The translations under genes and the position numbers were made by a program. From NCBI GenBank assembly GCA_963824475.1, contig CAWGPR010000012.1, positions 558,001-622,000 on the forward strand: DNA of 64,000 nucleotides, read 5' to 3'. This stretch comes from Roseiarcus sp963824475 (GTDB lineage: Bacteria; Pseudomonadota; Alphaproteobacteria; Rhizobiales; Beijerinckiaceae). The notes beneath the pieces were generated by a model, which worked only from the letters and a program-made list of their open reading frames with translations, searched no databases and was not told the origin of the DNA. Below are positions 25,760 through 35,478 of this stretch, piece after piece. The number at the start of each line of letters is the position of its first letter. Within the stretch, counting starts at the first letter, position 1.

Positions 25760-25905
25760 CGCCCTCGAGCGGTGCCGCGTGTGCCGCGTCCACCGGAACG
25801 TTGGACACGCTCTCGCTCGTCATCGGCCGGTCAAGCGGGTTGATCTCTACGCCGGCGTCGCATTGTCAAAATGCCTGCGCAGGCCTCGCGAACGGTTACC
25901 GGCAG
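25760..25905 (+). pseudogene. Decayed porin gene remnant, part 1
   Basis: Three frames together spell the C-terminal part of the large porins in this window: TGTLDTLSLVI, then RPVKRVDLYAGVALS, then GLANGYRQ. The intact porin at 42978 has ALIDYRPVKRVDLYAGIMIS and GLANGY. A small deletion near 25830 and one extra A near 25868 account for the two shifts. The 5' part of the gene is gone; intron 1 lies directly upstream. The remnant continues at 27309 after the IS256-like element. Confidence 0.8.
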
Positions 25906-27308
25906 GTGAAGGCGTAGGCTTGCTGGAAAATGGGGTTGGGATGCACCCTGCCTGAAGAGAAGCAGGAGAACGGGCTTTCGGTTGGCGCCGGAGGCCCCAG
26001 GGAGCATCCCGATGGAGAGACTATCCGCACCCGAACGCACGCGCGAGGAGGTTCGCGCCTTGATGAACGGAGATTTGGGAACGGCGGCGGGGCGAAGCGA
26101 TCTGGTCCGCCTGGCGCTGCGCCTGATCGTCGAGGAGGCGCTCGAGGGCGAGGTCTGCGATGTCCTTGGCCGCGAGCGTTATGAGCGCGGCGCGGGCGAA
26201 AAGGCCGGCTACCGCAACGGCTATCGGACGGGCAAGGTGAAGACCGCGGAGGGCGCGGTGGAATATTCGGCGCCGCAGGTTCGCGACACGCCCGAACCCT
26301 TTGTTTCGGGCGTGCGGGCGGCGCTTTCGGGGCGCACGCGCGAACTTGAGCGGCTGGCGGTCGAACTTTACGCGCGAGGCCTGTCGACGCGCGACATCGA
26401 GGATGCGTTCACCGACGAGACGGGCCGACGGCTTCTATCGCGGGCGGCAGTCAGCGAGATCACCGAGCGGCTGTGGGCCGAATATGAGGACTTCTGCAAA
26501 CGCGATCTTTCCGAGCACGCCATCGTCTACCTGTTCGTCGACGGCATCGCTGAGCGGCTGCGGCCCGGCCAGCGGCGTGAGGCCGTGCTCGCAGCCTGGG
26601 GGATTGGCGAGGACGGACGCAAGGTCCTGTTGGCGTTGATGGCGGGCTCCAAGGAGGACGTCGAGACGGCGCGCGCGTTCTTCCAGGATCTGCGCGCCCG
26701 CGGGCTTGGCGATCCGTTGCTCGTCGTATCCGACGGCGCGCCGGGGATCATCCGGGCGATCGAGGAATGTTTTCCACGCTCGGCGCGCCAGCGCTGCCTG
26801 GCGCACCGCATGCGCAACCTCGCGGTCAAGGTCCCGACCGACCTGTGGCCCGAGTTCAAGGCGCGCGTCAGCGCCTGCTATCAGGCGCCGTCGCGGGCGA
26901 TTGCCCGCCAACTGGCGGCCGGCATCCGCGCCGACGACGCCGATCTCCTGCCGAGCGCGCTCGCCTGTTTCGAGGACGATTTCGAGGCGTGCATCGCGCA
27001 CCTGAGATTGCCGGTCACCCATCGCCGCTTCGTTCGCACGACGAATCTGCTCGAACGGCTGTTCGTCGAGGAGCGCCGACGGCTGAAGATCATTCCCAAC
27101 GGCTTCGGCGAGAAGCCGGTGCTCAAGCTTATGTTCGGCGCGCTCATTCGAGCCGCCGAGCGCTGGCGCGGCTTGCGCTTCACCGAGTTCGAACTGCGCC
27201 AGATCGCCGCCGTTCGAAAGGATCTCAACGACGAATATCAGACTTCCACCACGCCACTGGCCCGGTCATCCCAGCCCCGCGTTTCCAGCAAATCCGCGCC
27301 TTGACCTC
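25906..27308. mobile_element. IS256-family insertion sequence, about 1403 bp
   Basis: An 8-bp target duplication ACCGGCAG flanks it (25898-25905 and 27309-27316). Removing the element restores G-L-A-N-G-Y-R-Q-T-Q-N-I-D-P-T-V-G of the porin tail, an independent check of the boundaries. The ends carry imperfect inverted repeats: GGCTTGCTGGAAAATGGG near 25917, facing the complement of a right-end GGATTTGCTGGAAACGCG near 27290. It contains one transposase gene with an intact frame. Confidence 0.88.
26012..27304 (+). CDS. IS256-family transposase (mutator type)
   Basis: 430 residues from ATG 26012 (agggagc upstream); a TTG at 25982 could add ten residues. Family segments: LVRLALRLIVEEALEGEVCDVLGRERYER at the N-terminus, GYRNGYRTGKVKTAEG, then the catalytic region YLFVDGIAERLR (first D), LLVVSDGAPGIIRAIEE (second D) and FVRTTNLLERLFVEERRR (E). 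The conserved C/D-x2-H segment RCLAHRMRNL is present. It looks functional. The stop is four bases from the right end of the element. Confidence 0.96.
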   Translation: MERLSAPERTREEVRALMNGDLGTAAGRSDLVRLALRLIVEEALEGEVCDVLGRERYERGAGEKAGYRNGYRTGKVKTAEGAVEYSAPQVRDTPEPFVSGVRAALSGRTRELERLAVELYARGLSTRDIEDAFTDETGRRLLSRAAVSEITERLWAEYEDFCKRDLSEHAIVYLFVDGIAERLRPGQRREAVLAAWGIGEDGRKVLLALMAGSKEDVETARAFFQDLRARGLGDPLLVVSDGAPGIIRAIEECFPRSARQRCLAHRMRNLAVKVPTDLWPEFKARVSACYQAPSRAIARQLAAGIRADDADLLPSALACFEDDFEACIAHLRLPVTHRRFVRTTNLLERLFVEERRRLKIIPNGFGEKPVLKLMFGALIRAAERWRGLRFTEFELRQIAAVRKDLNDEYQTSTTPLARSSQPRVSSKSAP

Positions 27309-27360
27309 ACCGGCAGACGCAGAACATCGATCCGACCGTCGGCGTCAGGATCAAGTTTTA
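27309..27360 (+). pseudogene. Decayed porin gene remnant, part 2 (C-terminus)
   Basis: Reads T-Q-N-I-D-P-T-V-G-V-R-I-K-F and stop, the exact C-terminal type of the porins here (PTVGVRIRF, PTAGIRIKF), including the terminal phenylalanine. It is cut from part 1 by the IS256-like element. The two parts rejoin in frame across the ACCGGCAG duplication. Confidence 0.82.
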
Positions 27361-27431
27361 GCCCCGCTCCTCACTCGAAGGCCACGGCCAGCCTCCCCCC
27401 GCTCCCCTCGCGCAGGCGGCGGACGCCCAAT

Positions 27432-28914
27432 TCAGAACTCCACCCGCACGCCGATCGTCGGTGCAAGGTTGACGCGGTAGAGATAGCCGCTCGCCAGCCC
27501 CCCAGTCACCTGCGACCACATGAAGCCGCCGTACGTGGTGACGCGCCTTGAAGGGCGATAGTCGATCATGGCGGAATACGCATTGAGGGCGCCTCGGCAG
27601 CTCGATGCGGAAAGGCCGCCATCCGTGCACGGGCTCGTATTATAGTCGTTCTGGTAGTAGTGATAGTAAGCGGCTGCGATGTCGACGTCGTCACGGATCG
27701 CATATTTTATACCCGTCCAGAAAACCCTCAGGATCTTGTGCTCGGTGTAAGCCGTCGCGTTCACATAACCGGCAGGGACGGGATAGTCGCCGATGGCGGT
27801 AAAGCCGTTGGGATAGGCGTCGCTCGGGTTGGCGAACAGAATGTATTCCCAGCCGGAGTAAATTGTCGTCCGGTCGAATTCGTATCTCAATGTCAACAGG
27901 CCGCTGGCCTTGTTGGAGAGGGTCGCCTTGAGGCCGTCCGCGGGCACGCCTGCGGGAAGGGGATTCTGACCGAAGTTGGACAAAGAAACCGCGTCTTTCA
28001 CCTTCTGGCCCACGGCGTCGAAGGAGAAGGCGCCGAAGCGCGCTTCGACCTCGGTCGAGAACGCGCCGTTTGAACCGTTGCCTTGATCGAAGCCGCCGAA
28101 CTGATAGAGCGAAGCGAAGCGGAGCGGACCGGCGACAACGTCATATTTCACCGATGTGTTGTAGCGGGCGTTCTCGGTGTCTCCCCCGCCGCCGGCAATG
28201 TTCGAGACGCCGATCACCGAGAAGGCGGGCGCGGCGCCCATGGCGTCGTAGTCGCCCAGACCCCGCAAGATGAGGGAGTTCTCCCGTCCGGCGGTCAGCG
28301 CGCCGAACGTCGGATGGCTGAAACCGGCGTAAGCCTCGGTGTTGAACAGCTGACCGGCGCGAACTCAAATCGCCATTTGCGGTTTGCTGATCAAGCGGAG
28401 TCGTGTTGTTTTGAACCAGCGACTTCGGCCCGTTGGCCCGCTGCAATGTGAAGGGATCAAAGCCGTTCTCGAGCTTGAAGACGAGCGACCAGTCCGAAGC
28501 GATGGGCTCGACGCCCTTGACGCCGATATGCGACTGTCCAAGCCCGTTCGGCACGATCGTATAGAGCGGTTGATTGCTGTTCTTCTTGATGAGCGTTTGA
28601 ACCCCATTGGGATAATTGCCATTGAACGGGGCGCCATGCGTCTCATAGCCGGCGCCGTAATCGAGCCTTCCGTAGAGCGTGACGCCGTTCCAGGTGAGCG
28701 GGCAATCGTCGGGACCAGCCGTCAGGAAATCATAGAGGCTCGCGAAGCATGACTTGACCGCAGGCGCCGCTGGCTGGGCCGGCGCCGGCTGCTGAGCGGG
28801 CAGGTCGGCCGCGGCCGCGTCCCATGTCGAGAACGCGACCGAGGCGAAAAGCGTGATGACGGAGCTGAGTGATTTGATCAGTCGCGCCGAAGGAAGAGAT
28901 TTATGACGGCGCAT
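27432..28914 (-). pseudogene. Large porin gene, frameshifted
   Basis: The N-terminal frame (from 28914) has a signal sequence, mature start ADLPAQQPAPAQPAAP, conserved CFASLYDFLTAGPDDCPLTW and LYGRLDYGAGYETHG. It runs to TANGDL near 28370. The rest, ending SGYLYRVNLAPTIGVRVEF at 27432, lies in a different frame starting RAGQLFNTEAYAGF. Two bases appear lost from a CGCGCG run near 28363. Repaired, the protein would be about 494 residues, normal for these porins. It diverges from the porin gene at 29361. Confidence 0.85.
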
Positions 28915-29360
28915 ATTGTAGTCGTTGATTCGAATGCCGCCAGCAATAAGTCGAGCCCGCGGAAAGGGTAGTTTGTCCCTTAGCGCTGCTTAGTTGACGC
29001 ACAGGATCAACAACCGTCCACTGGACGCCTTTCCTTCGGTTGCTCGTTGTGACGGCACTGCCGTACCCGAAAATCTCCAATTGGGTTCGCGGTCGGCGCT
29101 TACGCCCGGGCGCACGCGCGACGCCACGAAATGCATTGCGGGGGGATCGAGCTTTTACCGGGCGGCTGAGAGCGATATATACGGAGAAATACAACAAACA
29201 TTGACGATTTGAGGCGCAGGTCAATTTTCGAGGGGCGGGTCCCAGGTTCGGGTCGGCGCTCCTTGTCGACGACGCCGGGCATGAGTTTCAAAGCTGTCGG
29301 GCGACGACGCAAAAAGGGTTTGGGCCTGCGGGGCGATTGGACCCATGGGCGGGGGAGCCA
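28915..29360. other. Intergenic region between two divergent porin genes
   Basis: 446 bases, no convincing gene. It must hold the promoters of both porin genes. The most AT-rich part (about 29165-29215, gcgatatatacggagaaatacaaca) precedes the rightward porin. I see no clear operator palindrome. Confidence 0.5.
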
Positions 29361-30927
29361 ATGAAGAGGGTCGGGATCGCGCTGCTCGCGGCGGCAATTG
29401 TCGGCCTCGCCCATGCGGCTGATCTGCCGACGACCAAGGCGCCCGCGGAGTCGGCAAAGCCGAACTGCTTCGCGAGCTTCTGGGATTGGCTCAATGCGTC
29501 CGCGAGCGACTGCCCGCTTAGCGCTTATGGCGTCACCCTCTACGGCGCGCTGGACCTCAATGCGACCTATCTGCACGAGGGGGTCGGTACGAGTCCAAGC
29601 GCGGACAAGGTCAATTACGGCATTCAGAGGAACGCGTACGAAAGCAGATGGCTCGCGGGCTACAACGGCCTCAGCACCTCGGTGATCGGCCTCAAGATGA
29701 AGGAAGAGGTCCTGCCTTATGGCTGGTCGCTGATCGGCGTCCTCGAAGCGGGCGTCAACCCGTACTCGGGGATGTTCTTCAACGGCCTGCGTTCGCTCGC
29801 GGATAACAACGCGAGGCCAGCCAACGCATTTCCCTTTCAGACGGCGAACTTCGACGGAAGTCGCGCCGGTCAGTGGGACAACTCGCAAGGCTACCTGGGA
29901 ATCAGCAACCCGGTCTATGGCGCTTTGACCTTCGGCCGCACCAGCTCGCTGTCCCTCGACGTGACGTCGGCTTATGACCCGGTCGCGTCGACGGCGTTCT
30001 CGAACTCTCGGCTTTTCAGCCGCATTCGCCGGCTTCGGAACCAGTCCAACCGCCCGCCCGAACACCGCCTTCACCTATCGCCTCACCTATCAAAATTTCC
30101 GCGCGGCGCTTCAGACGCAGATCGGCGGCTATGGCGTCGGCAACGCCACCAACGGCATGTATCAGGGGCAGCTTGGCCTCGACTTCGGGGCGCTTTCGGT
30201 CGACGGCGTTCTGAGCTGGGCGAAAGACGCGGTGGCGCTGTCGAGTTTCAGCGGTTCGAATATCGTCTGCCTCACCCCGGCTAACTGCTTCATCAATGTG
30301 AACAACCAGTTTTTCGACCCCAACATGGTCCTCAGGGCGACGCTCTCGAACAATTTCGGCGCCGAATTGGTCGCCAGATACAAGTGGGACCCGTTCACGT
30401 TCTACGGCGGCTGGATTTATGCGCGGCTGATGAACCCGTCCGACGACTATTTGACCGGATTCCCGACCATCTCGCAGGGCATCTTCGTGCCCCCGGGTTC
30501 CTTTAACAATGGCGTCCTCACCAACGCGGCGGTCACGGCTAACAACTTCGTCATCAACCGGGTCCTGAACACGTTCTGGACCGGCGTCAGGTGGAAGCTG
30601 CGCAGCGACCTCGAGGCTTCGGCCGGCTTCTATTATCAGGGTCAGAACAACTTCAACACCAGCCCCTGCACGGGCTCAGGCCCCTTCATCAGCAGCAGCA
30701 GGTGCGCTGGCGGTCAAACCGGAATATCGGTCCTGCTCGATTGGAAGCCGGTCAAGCGTGTCGATCTCTACGCCGGCGTCTTGGTCAGCAACGTCTACGG
30801 CGGCCTCGCCAACGGCTTCTTTTCCACCTCTACCGTCGTCATCCCAGGAACGACCACGGCCATTAGCGTCAATACGGCCCGGACGCAGAACTACGACCCG
30901 ACGGTCGGCGTCCGCATCCGCTTCTGA
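29361..30927 (+). pseudogene. Large porin gene, frameshifted
   Basis: Start ATG 29361 with GGGGGAG upstream. Signal peptide MKRVGIALLAAAIVGLAHA, mature ADLPTTKAP, then CFASFWDWLNASASDCPLS. The frame is lost near 30005: AFSN is followed out of frame by LGFSAAFAGFG, where the close paralogue at 45308 has AFSMIGFSAAFANFG. One extra base explains it. The remaining strands and end TQNYDPTVGVRIRF are intact to 30927. The repaired protein of about 521 residues is closest to the porin at 45308 (LADNNARPAN, GLYQGQLG and NPSDDYLTGF recur). Confidence 0.88.
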
Positions 30928-30963
30928 CGAGGACCCGTGCGGGCCGCGGGGCGGGGGCGGCCT

Positions 30964-31311
30964 CTAGTTGGGGGCGCCGCCGACGCAGCCCTTGTTGCAG
31001 TCGTTGGCGTCTTCGCTCAACCCGTCTTCGTCGCCTTTGTTATTAGGGTAGGGCGCGATATGCGGGAAAGCCAAGCCAAAAGGCGCCGCCTGAGGAGCGG
31101 CAGTGGGAGCGGTGACGACCGGCGCCGCGCCGCGCTCTGCCGGTTGGGCCTCAAAACGATGGACGGGGTGGTGCTCGCCGTTGTGAAAATGGCGATGGAC
31201 CGTATGGCGGTGAACAGGGGCGGGCTGGGGCGCGGCTTCCTGCGCAACGGCCATCGCCGGAACCGACGCGCAAGCCGCGAGGGCTAGTCCCAGAACGGCG
31301 ATTGATTTCAT
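30964..31311 (-). CDS. Small secreted His-rich protein with DGLSEDANDCNKGC tail
   Basis: 115 residues from ATG 31311 (gaggtgg upstream). Signal peptide MKSIAVLGLALAACASVPAMAVA. The mature part is rich in histidine (HRHTVHRHFHNGEHHPVHR), suggesting metal binding, and ends DEDGLSEDANDCNKGCVGGAPN. The tail resembles the DGLSRNPDDC..WGC tails of the proteins at 20724, 21424 and 32808. Family unknown. It converges with the frameshifted porin gene. Confidence 0.65.
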   Translation of the reverse strand: MKSIAVLGLALAACASVPAMAVAQEAAPQPAPVHRHTVHRHFHNGEHHPVHRFEAQPAERGAAPVVTAPTAAPQAAPFGLAFPHIAPYPNNKGDEDGLSEDANDCNKGCVGGAPN

Positions 31312-31566
31312 CTCGACCACCTCGGCCTCGAGCAGGAGCGCCCGCCGTCCAATTTAGTCACGGCCTCATTCACGATCCAGCAAGAAAGGAATACATTTTA
31401 GAATAGGTTTGCAAACAGTTCGCGACAAACACCGGCCGCGGCGACAAGCTGCGCATCGGTTACCTGGTTGTCGACGCATCCGGCCTTGACGCAATCGCTC
31501 TGGTGGGGCTGAACCCTTCACGGAGCTTGGGAAACGCGCTCAGCGGCGCGCTCGGCGGGCTTTTGG

Positions 31567-32679
31567 TCAACCGGACCGGCGCTGCTTGGGAAGACGATCG
31601 CCAGCGAACCGGCGATCCCGAGCGTCGGCAGAGGCAGGTTCGACGCCATCTTCCTGGATCCAAGCGGCGAATGCCGCACCGCGAGGCTGGCTCGTCCGCC
31701 AGGAAGTCAGCGACAGCAGGAAGAGCGAGATCGTCACGAGCGCCATGCCAACAAAAAACATTGCGCTGGGAACGAATTGCAGACCCGGGATCCACCACGA
31801 GAGCAGGCAAGTAATCAGAGCGGAGAGCACCGGTATCAGCAGGAAGAACATCGTAACGTAACCGTTGTCGTCTTTCGTCGCCGTCAACGCCATTTGATAA
31901 AAAACTCGCCCAGCGGCGGATCCAGCCAACGTACCCAGGAGCAATAGGAGAACCGCCATTGGCGACGGCTCGCTCAAGCGCGACGCTTGGCCAAAGTCCG
32001 ATGCCAAAGCCGCAAGCGGGATCAGAACCAGAGACGACACAACAAAGTTGGCCGCAATGGCGGCGGGCTCGTCGAAGTCCGAGAACCACCGGTAGACGAG
32101 CGTTCCGCTCAAAGCAAAGAACGCCGGCATCGGCAGGGCGTAAATCCATTTGCTATGAATGAAACTATGGAGAACGTCGCGCGCCAGAACCTTGCTGTCG
32201 ACGTCGATTTGGCTCCAGGCAATCGCCATTGCGCCGCAGAACGCAACGACGAAACAGGCTAAGAACGCGAACGGCGGCGACGAAATTGACCGCCTTGAAA
32301 CAATGAACGCGATCATCGCCGCCCAAAATGGAGACAGGTTTAAAACGGCCGCGGTGATGATCGGGTGAGTGCTGCTTAGTCCGACGTCGTAGAGACTAAG
32401 CCCTGCCGCGCCGACCAGGAAAATGACGGCTAGCTTAGGCCAATTTCTTACGCCGAAAACGATCGCGGCAAAGTCGCGCCGACTGTCGGCCCGCAAAATG
32501 AGGAGCGGAATGGAAAGGAGGAGGGCGAATTGCGTGAAGGCCATAAAATCGAGGGCGCCAAGCGTCCTGGCCGCGAGCGCGGAAGACGGCGCTTGAAACG
32601 ACATGAGAAGCGCTGTCGCAATCGCGTAGACCGTTCCCCGGCGATAGTCGATTGCGCCGCTCGGACTCGCGCTTTCCAT
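31567..32679 (-). CDS. EamA-family (DMT) membrane transporter
   Basis: 370 residues with about ten membrane helices in two five-helix EamA repeats (TVYAIATALLMSFQAPSSAL; WIYALPMPAFFALSGTLVYRWF). The inter-repeat pattern PVLSALITCLLSW followed by GMALVTISLFLLSL near the end is typical. Such proteins export or import small metabolites across the inner membrane; no substrate can be assigned. Codon use is less GC-biased than in the neighbours. The last 45 residues (ASADARDRRFAGDRLPKQRRSG) are hydrophilic and unusual. Confidence 0.85.
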   Translation of the reverse strand: MESASPSGAIDYRRGTVYAIATALLMSFQAPSSALAARTLGALDFMAFTQFALLLSIPLLILRADSRRDFAAIVFGVRNWPKLAVIFLVGAAGLSLYDVGLSSTHPIITAAVLNLSPFWAAMIAFIVSRRSISSPPFAFLACFVVAFCGAMAIAWSQIDVDSKVLARDVLHSFIHSKWIYALPMPAFFALSGTLVYRWFSDFDEPAAIAANFVVSSLVLIPLAALASDFGQASRLSEPSPMAVLLLLLGTLAGSAAGRVFYQMALTATKDDNGYVTMFFLLIPVLSALITCLLSWWIPGLQFVPSAMFFVGMALVTISLFLLSLTSWRTSQPRGAAFAAWIQEDGVEPASADARDRRFAGDRLPKQRRSG

Positions 32680-32807
32680 GATCGAACCAGATCCCGCGAA
32701 TCGCTCGCGCGGTTCCCCGTTGGGCGCTCGCTTTGGCGAGCCGGCCTCGAACGGCCTAACTGGCGGATCTCAAATTATGCCGTTACCGGGCTCGTTTGAC
32801 CGTGCGC

Positions 32808-33086
32808 TCAGTTGTTGTCGATGCAACCCCACACGGCGCAATCGTTCGGATTCCGGCTCAGCCCGTCTGTTTCGTGGAAGTTGTACGGATAGGGCTGCGG
32901 CCGCGCCGATGGGAACACGGTCGGCCGCTCTGGAACGGCGGCGCGCAGGGCGGCGATATTCTGATGAGCAACGTATGAGTGGCGCAGGGGGCGATCGCTA
33001 TACTTATGCGAAACCGCAGCCGACGCCTGCATCGAGCCGGTGCAGAAGACCGCCAACGCGATCGGCGCAATAAATCCCTTTGTCAT
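32808..33086 (-). CDS. Small secreted protein with DGLSRNPNDC..WGC tail
   Basis: 92 residues from ATG 33086 with GGAGGA seven bases before. Signal peptide MTKGFIAPIALAVFCTGSMQASA, non-lipid. The mature part ends YPYNFHETDGLSRNPNDCAVWGC and IDNN. HETDGLSRNP is identical to the tail of the tandem lipoproteins 11-12 kb away, although the rest of the protein differs. This makes the tail a module. The upstream region to 33260 is AT-rich and probably holds the promoter. Confidence 0.75.
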   Translation of the reverse strand: MTKGFIAPIALAVFCTGSMQASAAVSHKYSDRPLRHSYVAHQNIAALRAAVPERPTVFPSARPQPYPYNFHETDGLSRNPNDCAVWGCIDNN

Positions 33087-33579
33087 TGGAGTCCTCCCAT
33101 GACACTTTTGCGATAGAGAAACTATCGCAGCTTCAGTCATTTACCAGCATCCTACTAACCGATAAACCGGGCGTTATCGTGTCATGTATGTAAATTAAGG
33201 TTCATATAAGAAACTTTATCAATTGGTTATCTTACCCAATGATAGTATTTGGCGGATAGTCTAGTTTGGTTGGGATTAAGTGTGGCATGAGTACAATATG
33301 CCGCAAGCGCGACTTCTCCAAGGTTTTCGCTCGCGTAGGACAAAAGCGCGGTGGTCGCCACCGGCGCCAACCGAGGATCAGAAGGTTCGCATTCCAATGA
33401 CCGAACTTGGCCGTTGAGAGGGGCCCTTTGGGCTTTCCGGCAACGGCCGCTAAGGAGTCGCCACGACTGGACGAATTCGCAACCAGAATTGGGTTCAGTC
33501 GTCAACATGCAACGGAACCTGGCGGTCGCCAGTGCAAGCGGCGTGAGAGAAAAGTTTCGCTGGCCGACCGCGTCCAGGT
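33087..33579. other. Intergenic region without recognised gene
   Basis: About 490 bases. The part 33150-33270 is distinctly AT-rich (gtatgtaaattaaggttcat, tatcaattggttatc) and lies upstream of the leftward small secreted protein, so promoter function is likely. The remainder has open frames on both strands but none with a plausible start, codon use or similarity. Confidence 0.4.
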
Positions 33580-34014
33580 CTATGGCTTCACCGTGGCCGA
33601 CGACGGTTCGCCCAGCCTGCGAGGCGCGCCCTCGGCGCAAAAGTCCGTATCCCGCGTCGCGCGCCAGAACGCTCTCGGTCCGGGCTCCGAAACCGGATCA
33701 GGCGCGTGACGCGCGCAGATCCCGGCGTGCGCCCACCACGCCATGGGCATGTCGCCGCGGTTGACCGGATGGAGCCCGCCCTCTTGATGGCGCCAATAGA
33801 GGCAGTCCGCGCAGTGCGCGCCGATCGACAGCGCTTCGGCGGCGACGCCTTCGCCGCACCACTGCCAGCTGCGCGTCTGCGGCCAATGGGCGGCTTCTTC
33901 GGGGCGTATGGATGTCTGCGGCGCATGCCGGGCGCAAACCCCTTCGTTCTCCCTGACCCTCCGCCAGAAGGCGCAGGCCGCGCAATTGGCGGGTCTGGCC
34001 GCCTGATCATCCAT
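33580..34014 (-). CDS. Cysteine-rich protein with two repeated CxxC-RHAP units
   Basis: 144 residues, no signal peptide. Two halves repeat one pattern. First: CAACAFWRR ... GVCARHAPQTSIRP ... HWPQT ... WCGEG. Second: CADCLYWRH ... GICARHAP ... FWRATRDTDFCAEG. Each unit has four cysteines spaced C-x2-C-x(12-24)-C-x(21-25)-C plus an RHAP histidine, a likely zinc or iron site. I recognise no named family. It starts 25 bases downstream of the efflux outer-membrane factor gene and could be the last gene of that operon. Confidence 0.65.
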   Translation of the reverse strand: MDDQAARPANCAACAFWRRVRENEGVCARHAPQTSIRPEEAAHWPQTRSWQWCGEGVAAEALSIGAHCADCLYWRHQEGGLHPVNRGDMPMAWWAHAGICARHAPDPVSEPGPRAFWRATRDTDFCAEGAPRRLGEPSSATVKP

Positions 34015-34038
34015 CGCCCCCTCCCTCGCAAAGCGGCG

Positions 34039-35478
34039 TTAGTCCGCGAGATATGGCGCAAAACCAGGCCTAAAGCGAGGTTCGAGGGGCGGCGCGGTCC
34101 AGCCGCCGCCGAGCGCGAGAATCAGGCCGATATCGGCCACCGATTGGCGCGTATACAGCACGATCGCCAGCCGTTCCGCCTCGAGCGCCGCGCTTTGCGC
34201 CGTCACCACGTCGAGATAAGAGGACGCGCCGTCGCGGTAGAGGGTGAGCGACAGGTCGGCCGCCTGGCGCGCCGCTAGAGCCGCCGTCGTCGTCTGGTTG
34301 TATTCCTCCGCCAGCCACCGCAAGGACGACAGTTCGTCCTGGACCTCCTCGAGAGCTCGCAACACCGTCGCCCGATAATTCTCCGCGGCCTGTGTGAATT
34401 GCGCCTTCGCGATCTGGAGCTCCGCTTGCCGCAGCCCGGCGTCGAACAGCGGAATGTCGATCGACGGTCCGATGGTTCCGAACAGGTTGTTCGGGTTGAA
34501 GAGCCTGAAATTGGTGTCCTGCGTTCCGCCGAGCGCGAGGAATGTGAGCTTGGGAAAGAAATTGGCGCGCGAAGCGCCGATCAACTCGCTCGCCGCGGCG
34601 GTCAGCCGTTCGCTTTCTGCGACGTCTGGACGGTTGCGCAACACGTCGGCCGGAACCGCGCGCGGCGGTCTGGGCGCCGAAAGCCGCCTCGAAGACGGTG
34701 AGACCGAAAATGAGGCGGCGGCTTTGCCGACCAGCGCCGCGATGGAATTCTCCAACGTCGCGCGATTGAGCGCAAGGTCGGAGGCCTGGGCCTCGGCCGA
34801 GCTCAATTGGGTTTGCGCTCGGTCGACATCGACCGGCGAGGCGATCTTCGCGGCAAGCCGATCCTGAGTGAGCTTCAGGGCCGCGCGATAGATGGCGATC
34901 GTATCGGAAAGAAGCTTGGCCTGATCATCGAAGCCGCGCAGGTTGACGTAGTCGCGCGCGAGCTCGGCGTGCAATTCGAGCTTCGCGTCGGCGAGCGCAT
35001 CGGCGCTTGCTTCGGCCGTCGCGTTCGCCGACGCTACGATATCGCGCACCCGTCCCCAGATGTCGATCTCATAGGCCGTTTGCGCGCCGATGAGGTTGTC
35101 CCCGTAGTAGGTCGGCTGGTTGGGCGACCGAAGCGGGCGATTGGCCGACTGCTTGTTGGCCAGAAAGTGAGGGACCGCGTCGACCTGTGGGTAGGCGGAG
35201 CTCAGTGCGGCGTTCGCGCGCGCGACGGCTTCGTCGTTGGCCGCGACGGCGGCGGCGAGAGTTGGGTTGGCCGCGTCCACCTGCGCTTGCAGTTCGTCGA
35301 GCGTTCGATCCTTAAAAGCGAGCCACCATTCTCCTGTGACCGGGAGGGTCCCGCCGCCCGCCGTCTCATCCTTGAACTTGGACGGCACCGCGACCGAGGG
35401 CGGATCATAACGTGGCGCAAAGTCGCACCCGCCGAGCGCGAGAGCGATCGGCGCCGCAAGCCACGGCCGCCACTTCAT
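34039..35478 (-). CDS. RND efflux outer-membrane lipoprotein (OprM/NodT family)
   Basis: 479 residues. Signal peptide with lipobox ALALGGC (cysteine about 18). Two TolC-type repeats of helical hairpins follow (WWLAFKDRTLDELQAQVDAANPTLAAAVAA; ELQIAKAQFTQAAENYRATVLRALEEVQDELS). VPADVLRNRPDVAESERLTAA is diagnostic for the NodT/OprM group. It forms the trimeric outer-membrane duct of a tripartite pump. The start overlaps the adaptor stop by four bases. Confidence 0.94.
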   Translation of the reverse strand: MKWRPWLAAPIALALGGCDFAPRYDPPSVAVPSKFKDETAGGGTLPVTGEWWLAFKDRTLDELQAQVDAANPTLAAAVAANDEAVARANAALSSAYPQVDAVPHFLANKQSANRPLRSPNQPTYYGDNLIGAQTAYEIDIWGRVRDIVASANATAEASADALADAKLELHAELARDYVNLRGFDDQAKLLSDTIAIYRAALKLTQDRLAAKIASPVDVDRAQTQLSSAEAQASDLALNRATLENSIAALVGKAAASFSVSPSSRRLSAPRPPRAVPADVLRNRPDVAESERLTAAASELIGASRANFFPKLTFLALGGTQDTNFRLFNPNNLFGTIGPSIDIPLFDAGLRQAELQIAKAQFTQAAENYRATVLRALEEVQDELSSLRWLAEEYNQTTTAALAARQAADLSLTLYRDGASSYLDVVTAQSAALEAERLAIVLYTRQSVADIGLILALGGGWTAPPLEPRFRPGFAPYLAD

